Below are positions 28,323 to 37,067 of a DNA stretch of 64,000 bases, piece by piece. Numbering within the stretch: position 1 is the stretch's first letter; every line of letters begins with the position of its first letter. Both the position numbers and the translations under genes were made by a program. Source of the DNA: an uncultured Chlorobiales bacterium (GTDB taxonomy: Bacteria; Bacteroidota; Chlorobiia; Chlorobiales; Chlorobiaceae); contig CAIYTH010000053.1 of the NCBI GenBank assembly GCA_903929135.1, positions 62,001-126,000 of the forward strand. Direction: 5' to 3'. The notes under the pieces were generated by a model, which saw only the letters and a program-made list of their open reading frames with translations, did not search any database and was not told the DNA's origin.

Positions 28323-29041
28323 GCCTTGAACGCAACAGGGCCGCCAACGGCAGCCCCAGGGCCTTCATCTTCGACATGGACGGAGTGCTCGTGGACAACA
28401 TGAGGATGCATGCGCAGTCATGGGTCGACCTGTTCGCGGACTACGGCCTGACAGGTCTCGATCCGGAACGTTACCTGGTCGAAACCGCAGGCATGAAGGG
28501 ACTCGACGTGCTCCGCTATTTTCTCGATCCTGCAATCTCTGCAGACGATGCCAACCGCCTGACCGAACTCAAGGATATTCTCTACCGGGTGATGAACCGC
28601 GAAGCCATCATGCCCATGGCCGGACTCGGAGCTTTTCTCGACGCTGCCGCCGATGCCGGTATCCTCCTTGGCGTCGGCACCGGAGCCGGGCCGAAAAACA
28701 TCACGTATGTACTCGGCCTGCTCGACATCCAGTCCCGGTTCCAGGCCGTCGTCGGCGCGCACCAGGTGAGCCATGGCAAACCGCACCCCGAAACCTTTCT
28801 CAAGGCGGCGGAACTGCTCGGCGTGAACCCGTCCTCATGCATCGTCTTCGAGGATGCATTGCCGGGGGTCGAAGCCGCCTCCGCAGCCGGGATGCAGTGT
28901 GTTGCCGTCACCACAACAAACGCCCCCGAAGCCTTTGCAGGTTTCGATAACGTCATTATGACCATCGACGATTTTTCCAGGCTCCGGCCTGAAGCGCTGC
29001 ACGAAATCTCCTGCAGCCGCAAAACAATCTCATCCAGGTAA
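28319..29041 (+). CDS. HAD superfamily phosphatase/phosphomutase (beta-phosphoglucomutase-like)
   Basis: 240 residues. HAD motif I is FDMDGVLVDN (about residues 18-27), with the nucleophile and acid/base aspartates. Motif II is at VGTGAGP, motif III at GKPHPETF and motif IV at VFEDALPGVEAA. The helical cap follows motif I, as in the beta-phosphoglucomutase subgroup. Substrate unknown. Start set by the ATGA overlap with trpS. Confidence 0.87.
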   Translation: MSLERNRAANGSPRAFIFDMDGVLVDNMRMHAQSWVDLFADYGLTGLDPERYLVETAGMKGLDVLRYFLDPAISADDANRLTELKDILYRVMNREAIMPMAGLGAFLDAAADAGILLGVGTGAGPKNITYVLGLLDIQSRFQAVVGAHQVSHGKPHPETFLKAAELLGVNPSSCIVFEDALPGVEAASAAGMQCVAVTTTNAPEAFAGFDNVIMTIDDFSRLRPEALHEISCSRKTISSR

Positions 29042-29047
29042 CCAGAG

Positions 29048-30703
29048 ATGCGCGATTTCTTCATTCCTTTCATCAATGGTGCGCTGCGTTCCGCCGGCAT
29101 AGAGACCGACAGGGAGATCCAGATCGAAAAGCCCTCCGACAAGAAATTCGGTGATTTTTCCACGAACATCGCCTTCCTGCTTGCCAGGGAGATGAGCAGG
29201 AATCCGCGGGAACTTGCCTCCGAACTGATCGGGCACCTCTCGTTCCCTGAAGGCACCGTGGTCAAAACCGATGTGGCCGGACCGGGCTTCGTCAACTTCC
29301 ATCTCGACCCGGTATTCATCATGCGTTCCGTGCGCGAAGTCCTGCAGGCAGGCGACGCGTTCGGCAGCCGCAATGCCGGACTGGGCCAGAAGGCGATCGT
29401 GGAGTATGTAAGCGCCAACCCCACCGGCCCGCTGACGGTCGGTCGCGGACGCGGCGGCGTCCTCGGCGACTGCCTCGCCAACATCCTCTCGACGCAGGGC
29501 TACGAGGTCACACGGGAGTACTATTTCAACGATGCAGGACGCCAGATGCAGATCCTGGCGGAATCGGTACGGTTCCGCTATCTGGAGCAGTGCGGCCTTA
29601 CGGTCGAATACCCGGAAAGCCACTACCAGGGAGACTACATCAGGGACATCGCCGGAGAGCTGTTCCGCGAGCACGGCGATTCGCTTGCCGGAACCGGCAA
29701 CCTGTCCATCTTCAAGGAGACTGCCGAAGGCATCATTTTCGCATCGATCAGGAAAACGCTGGCACGGCTGTCGATCACCCACGACTCGTTTTTCAACGAA
29801 CACACGCTCTACAAACCCGGCGAAGGGGGTATTTCCCCCAATCAGGCCGTCATCGACGCCCTTGACGGCAAAGGGTTCATTTCGAGGCACGACGACGCAA
29901 CCTGGTTCATGACCACGAAGCTCGGACAGGAAAAGGACAAGGTGCTCATCAAATCGACCGGTGACCCCAGCTACCGACTGCCCGACATCGCCTATCATGT
30001 GACGAAGTTCAAGCGAAACTACTCGCTGATCGTCAACATCTTCGGCGCTGACCACATCGACGAGTATCCGGACGTCAACGAGGCGCTGAAAATCCTGGGT
30101 TACGACACCAGCCGCATACGGGTGGCAATCAACCAGTTCGTGACGACCACGGTCGGCGGCCAGACCATCAAGATGTCGACCCGCAAGGGTAATGCCGACC
30201 TGCTGGACGACCTGATCGACGAAGTCGGGGCTGATGCGACCCGCCTCTTCTTTATCATGCGCAGCAAGGATTCGCACCTCAATTTCGACATCGACCTCGC
30301 CAAGCGCCAGTCGAAGGACAACCCGGTATTCTATCTCCAGTATGCTCACGCCCGGATCTGCAGCCTCCTGAGGATGGCGTCCAAAGAGATCGGTTTCAAC
30401 GGCGACGGCGCAACCGGGGAACACCTTGAACTCCTGACTCAACCCGTAGAAATCGAGCTCGGTTCGGCCCTGCTCGACTATCCGGAGGTGATCCAGTCAT
30501 GCCTGCGCTTCCTCGAACCGCAGAAGATGGTCGAATACCTGCACGGCATCGCCGAGCTGTACCACAAGTTCTACCAGGAGTGCCCGATCCTCAAGGCTGA
30601 CCATGGAGTCCGTACTGCGAGGCTGGAACTCTCCCTCTGCGTCCGTCAGGTGCTCAGGAACGGGTTTGTGCTCCTCGGCATCTCGGCGCCGGAATCCATG
30701 TAG
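29048..30703 (+). CDS. argS: Arginyl-tRNA synthetase
   Basis: 551 residues, class I. The N-terminal Add-1 domain (residues 1-100) is followed by [19 protein letters not shown], in which the HIGH motif appears as [13 protein letters not shown] stretch corresponds to the KMSKS loop. The C-terminal DALR anticodon-binding domain ends the protein. It is the third gene of trpS-HAD-argS, six bases downstream of the HAD gene. Confidence 0.96.
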   Translation: MRDFFIPFINGALRSAGIETDREIQIEKPSDKKFGDFSTNIAFLLAREMSRNPRELASELIGHLSFPEGTVVKTDVAGPGFVNFHLDPVFIMRSVREVLQAGDAFGSRNAGLGQKAIVEYVSANPTGPLTVGRGRGGVLGDCLANILSTQGYEVTREYYFNDAGRQMQILAESVRFRYLEQCGLTVEYPESHYQGDYIRDIAGELFREHGDSLAGTGNLSIFKETAEGIIFASIRKTLARLSITHDSFFNEHTLYKPGEGGISPNQAVIDALDGKGFISRHDDATWFMTTKLGQEKDKVLIKSTGDPSYRLPDIAYHVTKFKRNYSLIVNIFGADHIDEYPDVNEALKILGYDTSRIRVAINQFVTTTVGGQTIKMSTRKGNADLLDDLIDEVGADATRLFFIMRSKDSHLNFDIDLAKRQSKDNPVFYLQYAHARICSLLRMASKEIGFNGDGATGEHLELLTQPVEIELGSALLDYPEVIQSCLRFLEPQKMVEYLHGIAELYHKFYQECPILKADHGVRTARLELSLCVRQVLRNGFVLLGISAPESM

Positions 30704-30718
30704 GAGTCTGCCGTTTGC

Positions 30719-31303
30719 TCAGCGGTAAAGGCCGTTGGCGTCGATGTAGGCGGCAATTGAGGGGGGAAGCAGGCGTGCGGCCGACTGACCGTTTTTCATC
30801 AGCTCCCGAACTTCGGTTGCCGAAACCGGCATGTCGAAATCCAAGAACCGGGCCGGAGGCAGGATACCTGCCAGCGGATCTTTACCTGAAAAAGCGGCGT
30901 GACGAGAGAACACCGCGATACTGCAGAGCCCGGGTATTGCGTCCGAAGAGTTCCATCCCGGCATTTCCCGATAGCTGTCCTCGCCGACAAGCAGCACCAG
31001 TTCGGGATTCCCGGATTCCTGCCGGAGATGGCGGAGAAGATCGATGGTGTAGGATGGCCCGGGACGCTGAAGCTCCCAGTCGCTCACCGTCGCAAAATCA
31101 CCAGTGCTGTTGATCTCGCAGGCAAGCAGCCCGGCCATCTCTTTACGGTGGCTGTCGGAGGCGTCCGCAGAGGATTTGAAGGGGTTTTTCGATATCGAGA
31201 TAAGCAGGCGGTCAAGCCCGAGTTGCTCCCGCGCAAGCAGGCAGAGGGCAAGGTGGCCGTTATGGGGCGGATCGAACGACCCGCCGAAGACACCGAGACG
31301 CAA
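30719..31303 (-). CDS. nadD: Nicotinate-nucleotide adenylyltransferase
   Basis: 194 residues. GVFGGSFDPPHNGHL is the nucleotidyltransferase signature with the (T/H)xGH motif. The late VSATEVRELM matches the ISxTxIR motif. It adenylates nicotinate mononucleotide to deamido-NAD. It converges with argS, whose stop lies 15 bases away. It follows the BamD-like gene on the same strand. Confidence 0.93.
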   Translation of the reverse strand: MRLGVFGGSFDPPHNGHLALCLLAREQLGLDRLLISISKNPFKSSADASDSHRKEMAGLLACEINSTGDFATVSDWELQRPGPSYTIDLLRHLRQESGNPELVLLVGEDSYREMPGWNSSDAIPGLCSIAVFSRHAAFSGKDPLAGILPPARFLDFDMPVSATEVRELMKNGQSAARLLPPSIAAYIDANGLYR

Positions 31304-31317
31304 GGGTCAAACTCCGG

Positions 31318-32217
31318 TCAGGGGGTGGAAAACTTCTTGAGCACCTTTCTGTAGGTCCCCTCGACCTTCTCCTTTTTCTCCGGAAAATGGAGCTGGTACT
31401 GCTCGATTGCCTGCCTAGCCTCGAACCACTTGCTCCGCTTCACGGCCATCTCGATCTTGCCGATCCACGCAGGTTCGTTCCAGATGGTGTCGGTGTATCC
31501 GGAGATGACCTGCTCGTAATACATCGACGCCGGGCGGTATTTCTTCAGGCGGGCGTAGTGGGATGCGATGGAATACCTGTTGTGGGCGAGCTTCTCGCGC
31601 ATAATGGGGATCGCGGCGTTGCAGTATTTGACCGGAGACTGTTTCGACAGCTCAGCCATGGCTTGCTCATATCTGGCCTTGTACTGCGCGTTGTCCGGCC
31701 TCAGCTTCAGGAGTTCCCTGTAGGTCTCGACATCGCTGGCGACTTGTGTTGTATTCTCTGGAGGATACTGGTCGAGATAAATCCTGAACTCGTTGATTGC
31801 CTTGACCGTGTACTCCTGGTCGAGTTCGAAATTGGGCGAAAGTTTTTCGTACGATCTCGCAAGCTGGAACTGGGCATCCTTGGCAAACGGAGAATCAGGG
31901 GTCTGCTGCAGCAATCGACGATAGATCTCTGACGCGAGCAGGTACTGTTTCGTCTGGAAATAGGCGTCGGCAAGCGAATGGAGCACCTTGTCCTCGATGG
32001 GGGTCGCCCTGGTCGAAAACATCAGCCCTTCGAGCTTCATGATGGCATTGTCGTAATGCTTCCTGTCAAGATCTACCATCGCGAGACGATATTGCTCTTC
32101 TTTCGTCCCGGTCACGGCCGCCTGTTTCGACGAAGAGCATGCAGAGAGCAGCATGGTCAGGCAGAGTGCGAGGGGCAGGAACCTGCGGAATGACATCCCG
32201 GAAATCGTTTGAGACAT
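31318..32217 (-). CDS. bamD: BamD-like outer membrane assembly lipoprotein (TPR-containing)
   Basis: 299 residues. The lipobox LLSACSSS gives a lipid anchor at the cysteine. TPR-like repeats follow (EQYRLAMVDLDRKHYDNAI, LADAYFQTKQYLLASEIYRRLL and others), as in the YfiO/BamD family. BamD helps BamA insert beta-barrel proteins in the outer membrane. AAGGA precedes the ATG at 32217. The length is close to other Chlorobi/Bacteroidetes BamD proteins. Confidence 0.85.
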   Translation of the reverse strand: MSQTISGMSFRRFLPLALCLTMLLSACSSSKQAAVTGTKEEQYRLAMVDLDRKHYDNAIMKLEGLMFSTRATPIEDKVLHSLADAYFQTKQYLLASEIYRRLLQQTPDSPFAKDAQFQLARSYEKLSPNFELDQEYTVKAINEFRIYLDQYPPENTTQVASDVETYRELLKLRPDNAQYKARYEQAMAELSKQSPVKYCNAAIPIMREKLAHNRYSIASHYARLKKYRPASMYYEQVISGYTDTIWNEPAWIGKIEMAVKRSKWFEARQAIEQYQLHFPEKKEKVEGTYRKVLKKFSTP

Positions 32218-32421
32218 GAGAACTTCCTTGAACCAGTGTTAATGAGTGCTTGTCGGCTGCGGCTGAGCGATCATTGCCTACCGCCCGAAAGCTTCGGCAC
32301 CGGATATCGTCCTCAGTCAGGAATTGGCAGTAACCATGCTACCGGCCTGCGTGACGCCTCCTGCTTCGCAGTCCGACGACCGCCCGTCGCCAAAACCTTT
32401 TCGAGACAAAATCGGCCTTTG

Positions 32422-32494
32422 TGGAGCTTAGGGGAGTCGAACCCCTGACCTTCTCATTGCGAACGAGACGCTCTACCAACTGAGCTAAAGCCCC
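32422..32494 (-). tRNA. tRNA-Ala (anticodon CGC)
   Basis: A 73-base cloverleaf. The acceptor stem pairs GGGGCTT with AAGCTCC and includes the G3-U70 pair that marks alanine tRNAs. The D arm is GCTC...GAGC; the anticodon loop is TTCGCAA with CGC at plus positions 32459-32461. The T arm is AGGGG-TTCGACT-CCCCT. CCA is not encoded. Confidence 0.96.
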
Positions 32495-32512
32495 GAGAAA
32501 CAGTGCTGCTGT

Positions 32513-32540
32513 ATGATACTAATTTTCATACAGGCGACAA
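32513..32540 (-). promoter_or_regulatory. Promoter of tRNA-Ala(CGC)
   Basis: Minus-strand TTGTCG (32540-32535) and TATCAT (32518-32513) are 16 bases apart. Transcription would start about 10 bases before the tRNA. Four and five of six positions match the sigma-70 consensus. Confidence 0.5.
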
Positions 32541-32561
32541 AGATAACCATTCCCCTGACAC

Positions 32562-32592
32562 AAAAAAAGCCTGCACATGGCAGGCTCTTTTT
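32562..32592. terminator. Terminator of the atp operon (bidirectional shape)
   Basis: AGCCTGC (32568-32574) and GCAGGCT (32580-32586) form a 7-bp stem with a 5-base loop. A run of As precedes it (32562-32568) and a T-run follows (32588-32592). It lies 21 bases beyond the atpH stop on the minus strand. Confidence 0.9.
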
Positions 32593-32613
32593 CATATTCG
32601 CGGTCCCTGTTGA

Positions 32614-33159
32614 TCAGGCAGTTTCAGATGAAAGCGATTTCCTGAGCAACTGCAACTGATGGCTGACGCTGCCGTCGAGGATCGTATCTCCGATCTTGAC
32701 GGTAAACCCGCCGATCAGCGATTCGTCAAGAGACATCCTTGCCCGGATCTTCTTGCCGGTCCTGACCGAAAGCCCGTTGACCAGCTCCCTCGCCTGATCG
32801 TCGTTCAGCTTGACGGCGCTCTTCACATCAGCATTAAGGACACCGTTCCTCTCGTCCAGCAACGTGTTGAACTCGGTGACCACTTCGTCAAGCAGCTGGG
32901 CACGCTTCTTGTGCGCAAGCAGCTTGAGAAAGATTATCGTCTTGTCGCAGACCTTGCCGGCAAAGATACCCTCGAGGATACGCGATTTCACGTCGCCCTT
33001 GACCAGCGGGCTCTTGAGCGCCAGCTGGAGATCACGGCTCGATGCAAGAACCTCGCGGATCAACTGCAGATCTTCGGTAACCGACTCCAGAAAATTGGCG
33101 TCAACGGCAACCTCGAGCAGGGCTGAGGCATATCGACGGCTTGCGATTGCACTAGACAT
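32614..33159 (-). CDS. atpH: ATP synthase F1 delta subunit
   Basis: 181 residues. The N-terminal helical domain (ASRRYASALLEVA) and the C-terminal segment MSLDESLIGGFTVKIGDTILDGSV are the delta/OSCP signature. It joins F1 to the peripheral stalk. It is the last gene of this operon; no F1 alpha or gamma gene follows, only a terminator and a tRNA. Confidence 0.95.
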   Translation of the reverse strand: MSSAIASRRYASALLEVAVDANFLESVTEDLQLIREVLASSRDLQLALKSPLVKGDVKSRILEGIFAGKVCDKTIIFLKLLAHKKRAQLLDEVVTEFNTLLDERNGVLNADVKSAVKLNDDQARELVNGLSVRTGKKIRARMSLDESLIGGFTVKIGDTILDGSVSHQLQLLRKSLSSETA

Positions 33160-33174
33160 AGTACCGGAGTTTAT

Positions 33175-33702
33175 TCAGTTACGCGATGCGGCTAATTCCT
33201 TGATCATATCATCGACCACAACTTTCTGCTTTTCAGCATCGAGCGTAGCCCTGATTATTTTCTCTGCGCCCCTGACCGCCAGATCGGCGACCTCATTCCT
33301 GAGCACTTCGAGTGCACGGCGCTTTTCCTGTTCAATTTCGTCTTTTGCCGCAGCAATCATCTTCTGTGATTCAATCTGGGCTTTTTCGGTAAGTTCCGAG
33401 CGAACCTTGTCAGCATACTCCTTGCCTTCCCTGATGAGGCGGTCTGCCTCAGCATCGGCCCTGGAAAGCAGTTCCCTGTTTTTCTTCAGGATCGACTCGG
33501 CCTCGTCCTTTGCGGAGTGGGCACGATCGATCGCGGACTGGATGCCCTTCTCCCTCTCTTCGAGCATCGAAACGATCGGTCCCCATGCCGTCTTCTTCAG
33601 GATGAGAAGAACGATCGCGAAGGTAATCGCCGTCCAGAATATGAGGCCCGGATTCGGATTGAGAAGCCCGCCCTCGAGCAGAATGATCCCTGACGTAAGC
33701 AT
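33175..33702 (-). CDS. atpF: ATP synthase F0 subunit b
   Basis: 175 residues. A single membrane helix near residues 20-38 ([16 protein letters not shown]) is followed by a long charged, alanine-rich coiled coil ([20 protein letters not shown]). It forms the peripheral stalk. It begins about 86 bases after atpE, the widest spacing in the unit except atpB-atpE, with a hairpin in the gap. Confidence 0.94.
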   Translation of the reverse strand: MLTSGIILLEGGLLNPNPGLIFWTAITFAIVLLILKKTAWGPIVSMLEEREKGIQSAIDRAHSAKDEAESILKKNRELLSRADAEADRLIREGKEYADKVRSELTEKAQIESQKMIAAAKDEIEQEKRRALEVLRNEVADLAVRGAEKIIRATLDAEKQKVVVDDMIKELAASRN

Positions 33703-33734
33703 GAACGCAGTCCTTTAAACAGTTTGTTAAAATA

Positions 33735-33767
33735 CCGTCTGCAGCTCCCTGAAGATCCTGCAGACGG
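33735..33767 (-). other. Stable hairpin between atpE and atpF
   Basis: CCGTCTGCAG (33735-33744) and CTGCAGACGG (33758-33767) pair perfectly over 10 bp with a 13-base loop. It lies 21 bases after the atpE stop. TATTTTAA follows on the minus strand, so it may act as a partial terminator or as an RNA 3'-end protector for atpE. Confidence 0.75.
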
Positions 33768-33788
33768 ATTAAGCTATGGCAAGAAGCA

Positions 33789-34010
33789 TTACTTCAGGGC
33801 GAGAAGAACGCAGATAACCTCACCGAACAGAGCAACACCCTCGATAAGAGCAGCTGCAATGATCATCGTGGTACGGATGTCCGACGTAGCTTCAGGCTGA
33901 CGGGCAGTGCCTTCTGCTGCAGAAGCAGCGATGTTTCCGATACCAAGACCTGCACCGATAACTGCCAGACCGGCGCCGATGCCAGCACCTAAATAACCCA
34001 AACCTTCCAT
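33789..34010 (-). CDS. atpE: ATP synthase F0 subunit c
   Basis: 73 residues forming two membrane helices joined by a polar loop (ARQPEA). The ion-binding carboxylate is E57 in AALIEGVALFGEV. A hydrophobic residue at position 24 and glycine at 58 lack the extra ligands of sodium-type rings, which points to proton use. It forms the rotor ring. GGAGG lies about 10 bases before the ATG. Confidence 0.95.
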   Translation of the reverse strand: MEGLGYLGAGIGAGLAVIGAGLGIGNIAASAAEGTARQPEATSDIRTTMIIAAALIEGVALFGEVICVLLALK

Positions 34011-34135
34011 CTTTAAATTGCCTCCGTTTAGTGATTGTATAAAGCGAATGCTACCTCTTGTAGCGGTTCTGAAAAATCGATTGCAAACCTGAAGATACCA
34101 TTTCTTTTCAAAACTTCAGCCCTCCGGCACACCCC

Positions 34136-35152
34136 TCAGTGATGGGCTCCCTCGAGCGCATGTTCATCGTGCCCCCCCTCGTGGGCAGTCGCCAGTCCGA
34201 TAAACAGGGCTGACAGCATCGTGAAGACGAACGCCTGCAGGAACGCGACGAAGAGTTCAAGCAGATAGATGAAGATGGCGAACGGAACCGATACGGCCAT
34301 TGCCACGATATAGCTCTTGAGAATGAAGCTGATGAAAATAAGGCTGAGAATAATGATATGACCCGCCGTCATGTTTGCGAAAAGTCGGACGGTGAGTGCA
34401 AACGGCTTGGTGAACTGGCCGATGATCTCGATAGGGACCATGATGATCCAGAGGGACCAGTGCGTCCCGGCGGTAAGATGCTGAAGATACCCCTTGACAC
34501 CATGCGCCTTGAACGCGGCAACCTGGGTAATGAAGAAAGTGAAGATTGACAGCGTGAGCGTAACGTTGACGTTGCCCGTGGCTGTGGCGCCATACGGGAT
34601 CAGGCCGAGAAGGTTGCATACAAGGATGAAGAAGAATACCGAAAGCAGGAACGGGAGGAATTTCTCGTAACCCTGCCCGATGTTCGACTTGGCCACATCG
34701 ACCCTGATGAAGTCGACCAGCGCCTCGATGACGTTGGCGATGCCTTTGGGAGCCTGCCTGGCGGAAAGTTTCTTGACGCTTGCACCGGCGGCGCTTGCCA
34801 CGACGAGCAGGATTGCCGAAGCCAGCCAGATCATGACGACGTGCTTGGTGATCGAGATGTCATAGCCGCCAACGGAGAGGTGCGGAAGATGAATCTCGCC
34901 GAACGGTTCGAACGCGAACGTACTGTTGTCGAGAATATGGTGCATGATAACGTCGCCCGGCTTCTCCTCGCCTTCGGCTGCCGGGGCGGCTGCCGAGGTC
35001 GCGACGGTTGCCGGGGCGGCTGGAGCCGCTGCAGTCACACTCTCCCGGACCGGGGCCTCCTCCTTGCCGGAAACAGCAAACGCATGGCTGTTCAGGCTCA
35101 GAAGAACAGGCACGACCAGTGCCAGAATTCTCGAAATCGCTTTTACTCGCAT
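34136..35152 (-). CDS. atpB: ATP synthase F0 subunit a
   Basis: 338 residues. The first 26 look like a cleavable signal sequence ([18 protein letters not shown]), followed by an Ala/Pro-rich linker to about residue 65. The core has five or six membrane helices, and the essential arginine is in [15 protein letters not shown]. This is about 65 residues longer than E. coli AtpB, all at the N-terminus. It forms the proton half-channels against the c ring. Confidence 0.94.
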   Translation of the reverse strand: MRVKAISRILALVVPVLLSLNSHAFAVSGKEEAPVRESVTAAAPAAPATVATSAAAPAAEGEEKPGDVIMHHILDNSTFAFEPFGEIHLPHLSVGGYDISITKHVVMIWLASAILLVVASAAGASVKKLSARQAPKGIANVIEALVDFIRVDVAKSNIGQGYEKFLPFLLSVFFFILVCNLLGLIPYGATATGNVNVTLTLSIFTFFITQVAAFKAHGVKGYLQHLTAGTHWSLWIIMVPIEIIGQFTKPFALTVRLFANMTAGHIIILSLIFISFILKSYIVAMAVSVPFAIFIYLLELFVAFLQAFVFTMLSALFIGLATAHEGGHDEHALEGAHH

Positions 35153-35158
35153 AACAGG

Positions 35159-35554
35159 TTACCCGTTTCTAGCAGCGTTTTTTTTCAGTTGATTCTTTTT
35201 TTGGTAGCCGAGTATCTCGACCACCAGATAAATGCAGTAAAAGGAAATGAACGAAACCACGAAGTCGATCGGCTTGACCATGTGAAGCAGGTTGATCACC
35301 AGCACGAGTGCCATGATGACCAGAAGCCTCAGTGTCAGGCCACCGAAAACGATCAGGGTGAAAATCCGCGATTCCCTGTCAAATGCGTACTCAAAGAGCA
35401 GATACCCGATAAGGGCGTTGAGGGCGACCATGACCCAGGCCGTAAACACCGTCGGCAGGTCGAGAGGATATTTCGTATATCCCCAGTAGATAACCCCCCA
35501 TAAAATGACGGTCAAGATAAATAACTTTATCAGAAAATCAAACAAGGGCTTCAT
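35159..35554 (-). CDS. ATP synthase operon-associated membrane protein (AtpI/subunit I-like)
   Basis: 131 residues with about four hydrophobic segments and a basic, lysine-rich C-terminus (KKNQLKKNAARN). It resembles the small AtpI-like proteins that assist assembly of the c ring. I cannot assign a specific family with certainty; position just before atpB is the main argument. It is separated from atpB by six bases. Confidence 0.6.
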   Translation of the reverse strand: MKPLFDFLIKLFILTVILWGVIYWGYTKYPLDLPTVFTAWVMVALNALIGYLLFEYAFDRESRIFTLIVFGGLTLRLLVIMALVLVINLLHMVKPIDFVVSFISFYCIYLVVEILGYQKKNQLKKNAARNG

Positions 35555-35586
35555 ATCTCGATCTTCTTTTCGTGATTTCAGATACC

Positions 35587-35850
35587 TCAGGAATGGCCTC
35601 GGCTGTTGCGGTTCGCCTTCTGTACGGTTTTCATGAGCACCAGAGCCATGCCGACCATGCCCACGAGCACACCGGCAAGCAGCAGCAACGGAGAGGTGTT
35701 CAACTGCGTGTCGCCCCAGTAGCCGAGAAACACGAAAAAGGCGAAACTGGTCGCAATCTGTACCCCGATGCCAAGATAATCGGACATCGCCCGTGCCGAC
35801 CTGCCGAACTGGTCCGTGAATTTATCCTTTTTCCCGTCATTGTCTAACAT
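35587..35850 (-). CDS. atpZ: AtpZ/AtpI-family F0F1 ATPase-associated small membrane protein
   Basis: 87 residues. A hydrophilic N-terminus is followed by two helices (IGVQIATSFAFFVFLGYWG and LLLLAGVLVGMVGMALVLM), the typical AtpZ hairpin. ATG 35850 was chosen because AAAGGAGG stands 6 bases upstream; the frame continues far upstream without meaning. It is the first gene of the atp unit, about 58 bases downstream of galE. Confidence 0.8.
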   Translation of the reverse strand: MLDNDGKKDKFTDQFGRSARAMSDYLGIGVQIATSFAFFVFLGYWGDTQLNTSPLLLLAGVLVGMVGMALVLMKTVQKANRNSRGHS

Positions 35851-35908
35851 GGTGATCCTCCTTTCACGCTGCGTTGAATCCACAGCCGACAGTCGAACAG
35901 CGCCGTTA

Positions 35909-36898
35909 TCACAGCTTCCCATGCTCCTCGAACACGCTCCGATAGACGTTCCACGTCGATTCGATGAGCGTTTCGGGGCTGCTGTACTTCGGCACCCAGC
36001 CGAGCAGCTCCCTGGCCTTCGCCGACGATGCGAACAGACAAGGAGGATCCCCGGCACGCCGGGGGGCGATCGTGGCTGGAATCGGCCGGCCGGTCACCTT
36101 GCGCGCATGATCGAGCATTTCGAGAACGGAAACCCCGTTTTCGCTGCCCAGGTTCACCGAAAGGCTTTTCCCCTGCTTCATGACATATTCGAACGCTGCC
36201 ACATGGGCTTCGGCAAGATCGGAGACATGCACGTAATCCCTGATGCAGGTACCGTCCCTTGTGGGGTAATCGTCTCCAAAAACGGAGAGCCCGGCCCTGA
36301 CGCCGAGAGCCGCCTCCATGACGATCGGCAGAAGGTTCTCCGGATTGCGTTCCAATCCCCGGATCCTGCCCCGGACATCGAACCCGGCCGCGTTGAAATA
36401 CCTGACCGATGCGAACCGGAGGCCCTTGAGGCGGTCGTACCATTCGAGGATTCGTTCGACCTCAAGCTTGGTGAACCCGTAGTAGTTCTCCGGCTCTCTG
36501 GGGTGATCTTCATCGATGGGCAGATACTGGGGGGAGCCGAAAATGGCCGCCGTCGAGGAGAACAGGAGGCATCCGATCCCGTATTTCACCGCCTGGTTGA
36601 GCACCTCGACCGTACCGCAGATATTGGTGAGGGAATAGGCTTCAGGGCACTGCATCGACACCCCGGCCGCCTTGAGGGCAGCAAGATGGACGCACCCGTC
36701 AAATCCCTGTTTCATGACCTCTGCCAGCTCGCCGTCATGGAGGATATCCCCCTGCACGAAGTCGGCGTCGTCGAAAAGATTCTCCCTGCGTCCGGTAGAG
36801 AGGTTGTCGAACACCGTAACGTGATAGCCCCGGTCGAGAAACTCTCTCGAGACGTGACTCCCGATGTAGCCTGCTCCTCCGATAACAAGAATCTTCAT
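35909..36898 (-). CDS. galE: UDP-glucose 4-epimerase
   Basis: 329 residues of the extended SDR family. The NAD-binding GGAGYIGSH starts at residue 7, the catalytic YxxxK appears as YYGFTKLEVE, and VRYFNAAG is the GalE signature. It interconverts UDP-glucose and UDP-galactose for cell-surface glycans. ATG 36898 was chosen because it gives the canonical N-terminus. It lies upstream of the atp genes on the same strand, with no functional link. Confidence 0.93.
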   Translation of the reverse strand: MKILVIGGAGYIGSHVSREFLDRGYHVTVFDNLSTGRRENLFDDADFVQGDILHDGELAEVMKQGFDGCVHLAALKAAGVSMQCPEAYSLTNICGTVEVLNQAVKYGIGCLLFSSTAAIFGSPQYLPIDEDHPREPENYYGFTKLEVERILEWYDRLKGLRFASVRYFNAAGFDVRGRIRGLERNPENLLPIVMEAALGVRAGLSVFGDDYPTRDGTCIRDYVHVSDLAEAHVAAFEYVMKQGKSLSVNLGSENGVSVLEMLDHARKVTGRPIPATIAPRRAGDPPCLFASSAKARELLGWVPKYSSPETLIESTWNVYRSVFEEHGKL

Positions 36899-36958
36899 GG
36901 CCGGATACGGTTTATCGTTTCGTTGAATGATCAAAAAGATAACACATAAGGAGTTAAA

Positions 36959-37015
36959 ATGTTATACTTGCAGCAATACAGCTTGCATCTGTTTTTGAAA
37001 ATACCCTATTTTTAG
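36959..37015 (+). CDS. Candidate 18-residue small ORF or leader peptide
   Basis: AAGGAG (36948-36953) lies at ideal spacing before ATG 36959. The frame reads 18 residues, rich in hydrophobic and aromatic residues (MLYLQQYSLHLFLKIPYF), before TAG at 37013-37015. The downstream lipoprotein gene has no comparable ribosome-binding site. Expression is unproven. Confidence 0.35.
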   Translation: MLYLQQYSLHLFLKIPYF

Positions 37016-37067
37016 GCATACCCCTCTTGCAGCTACCGGTCTACCGGCTTCAATAGTGAAATATTCA

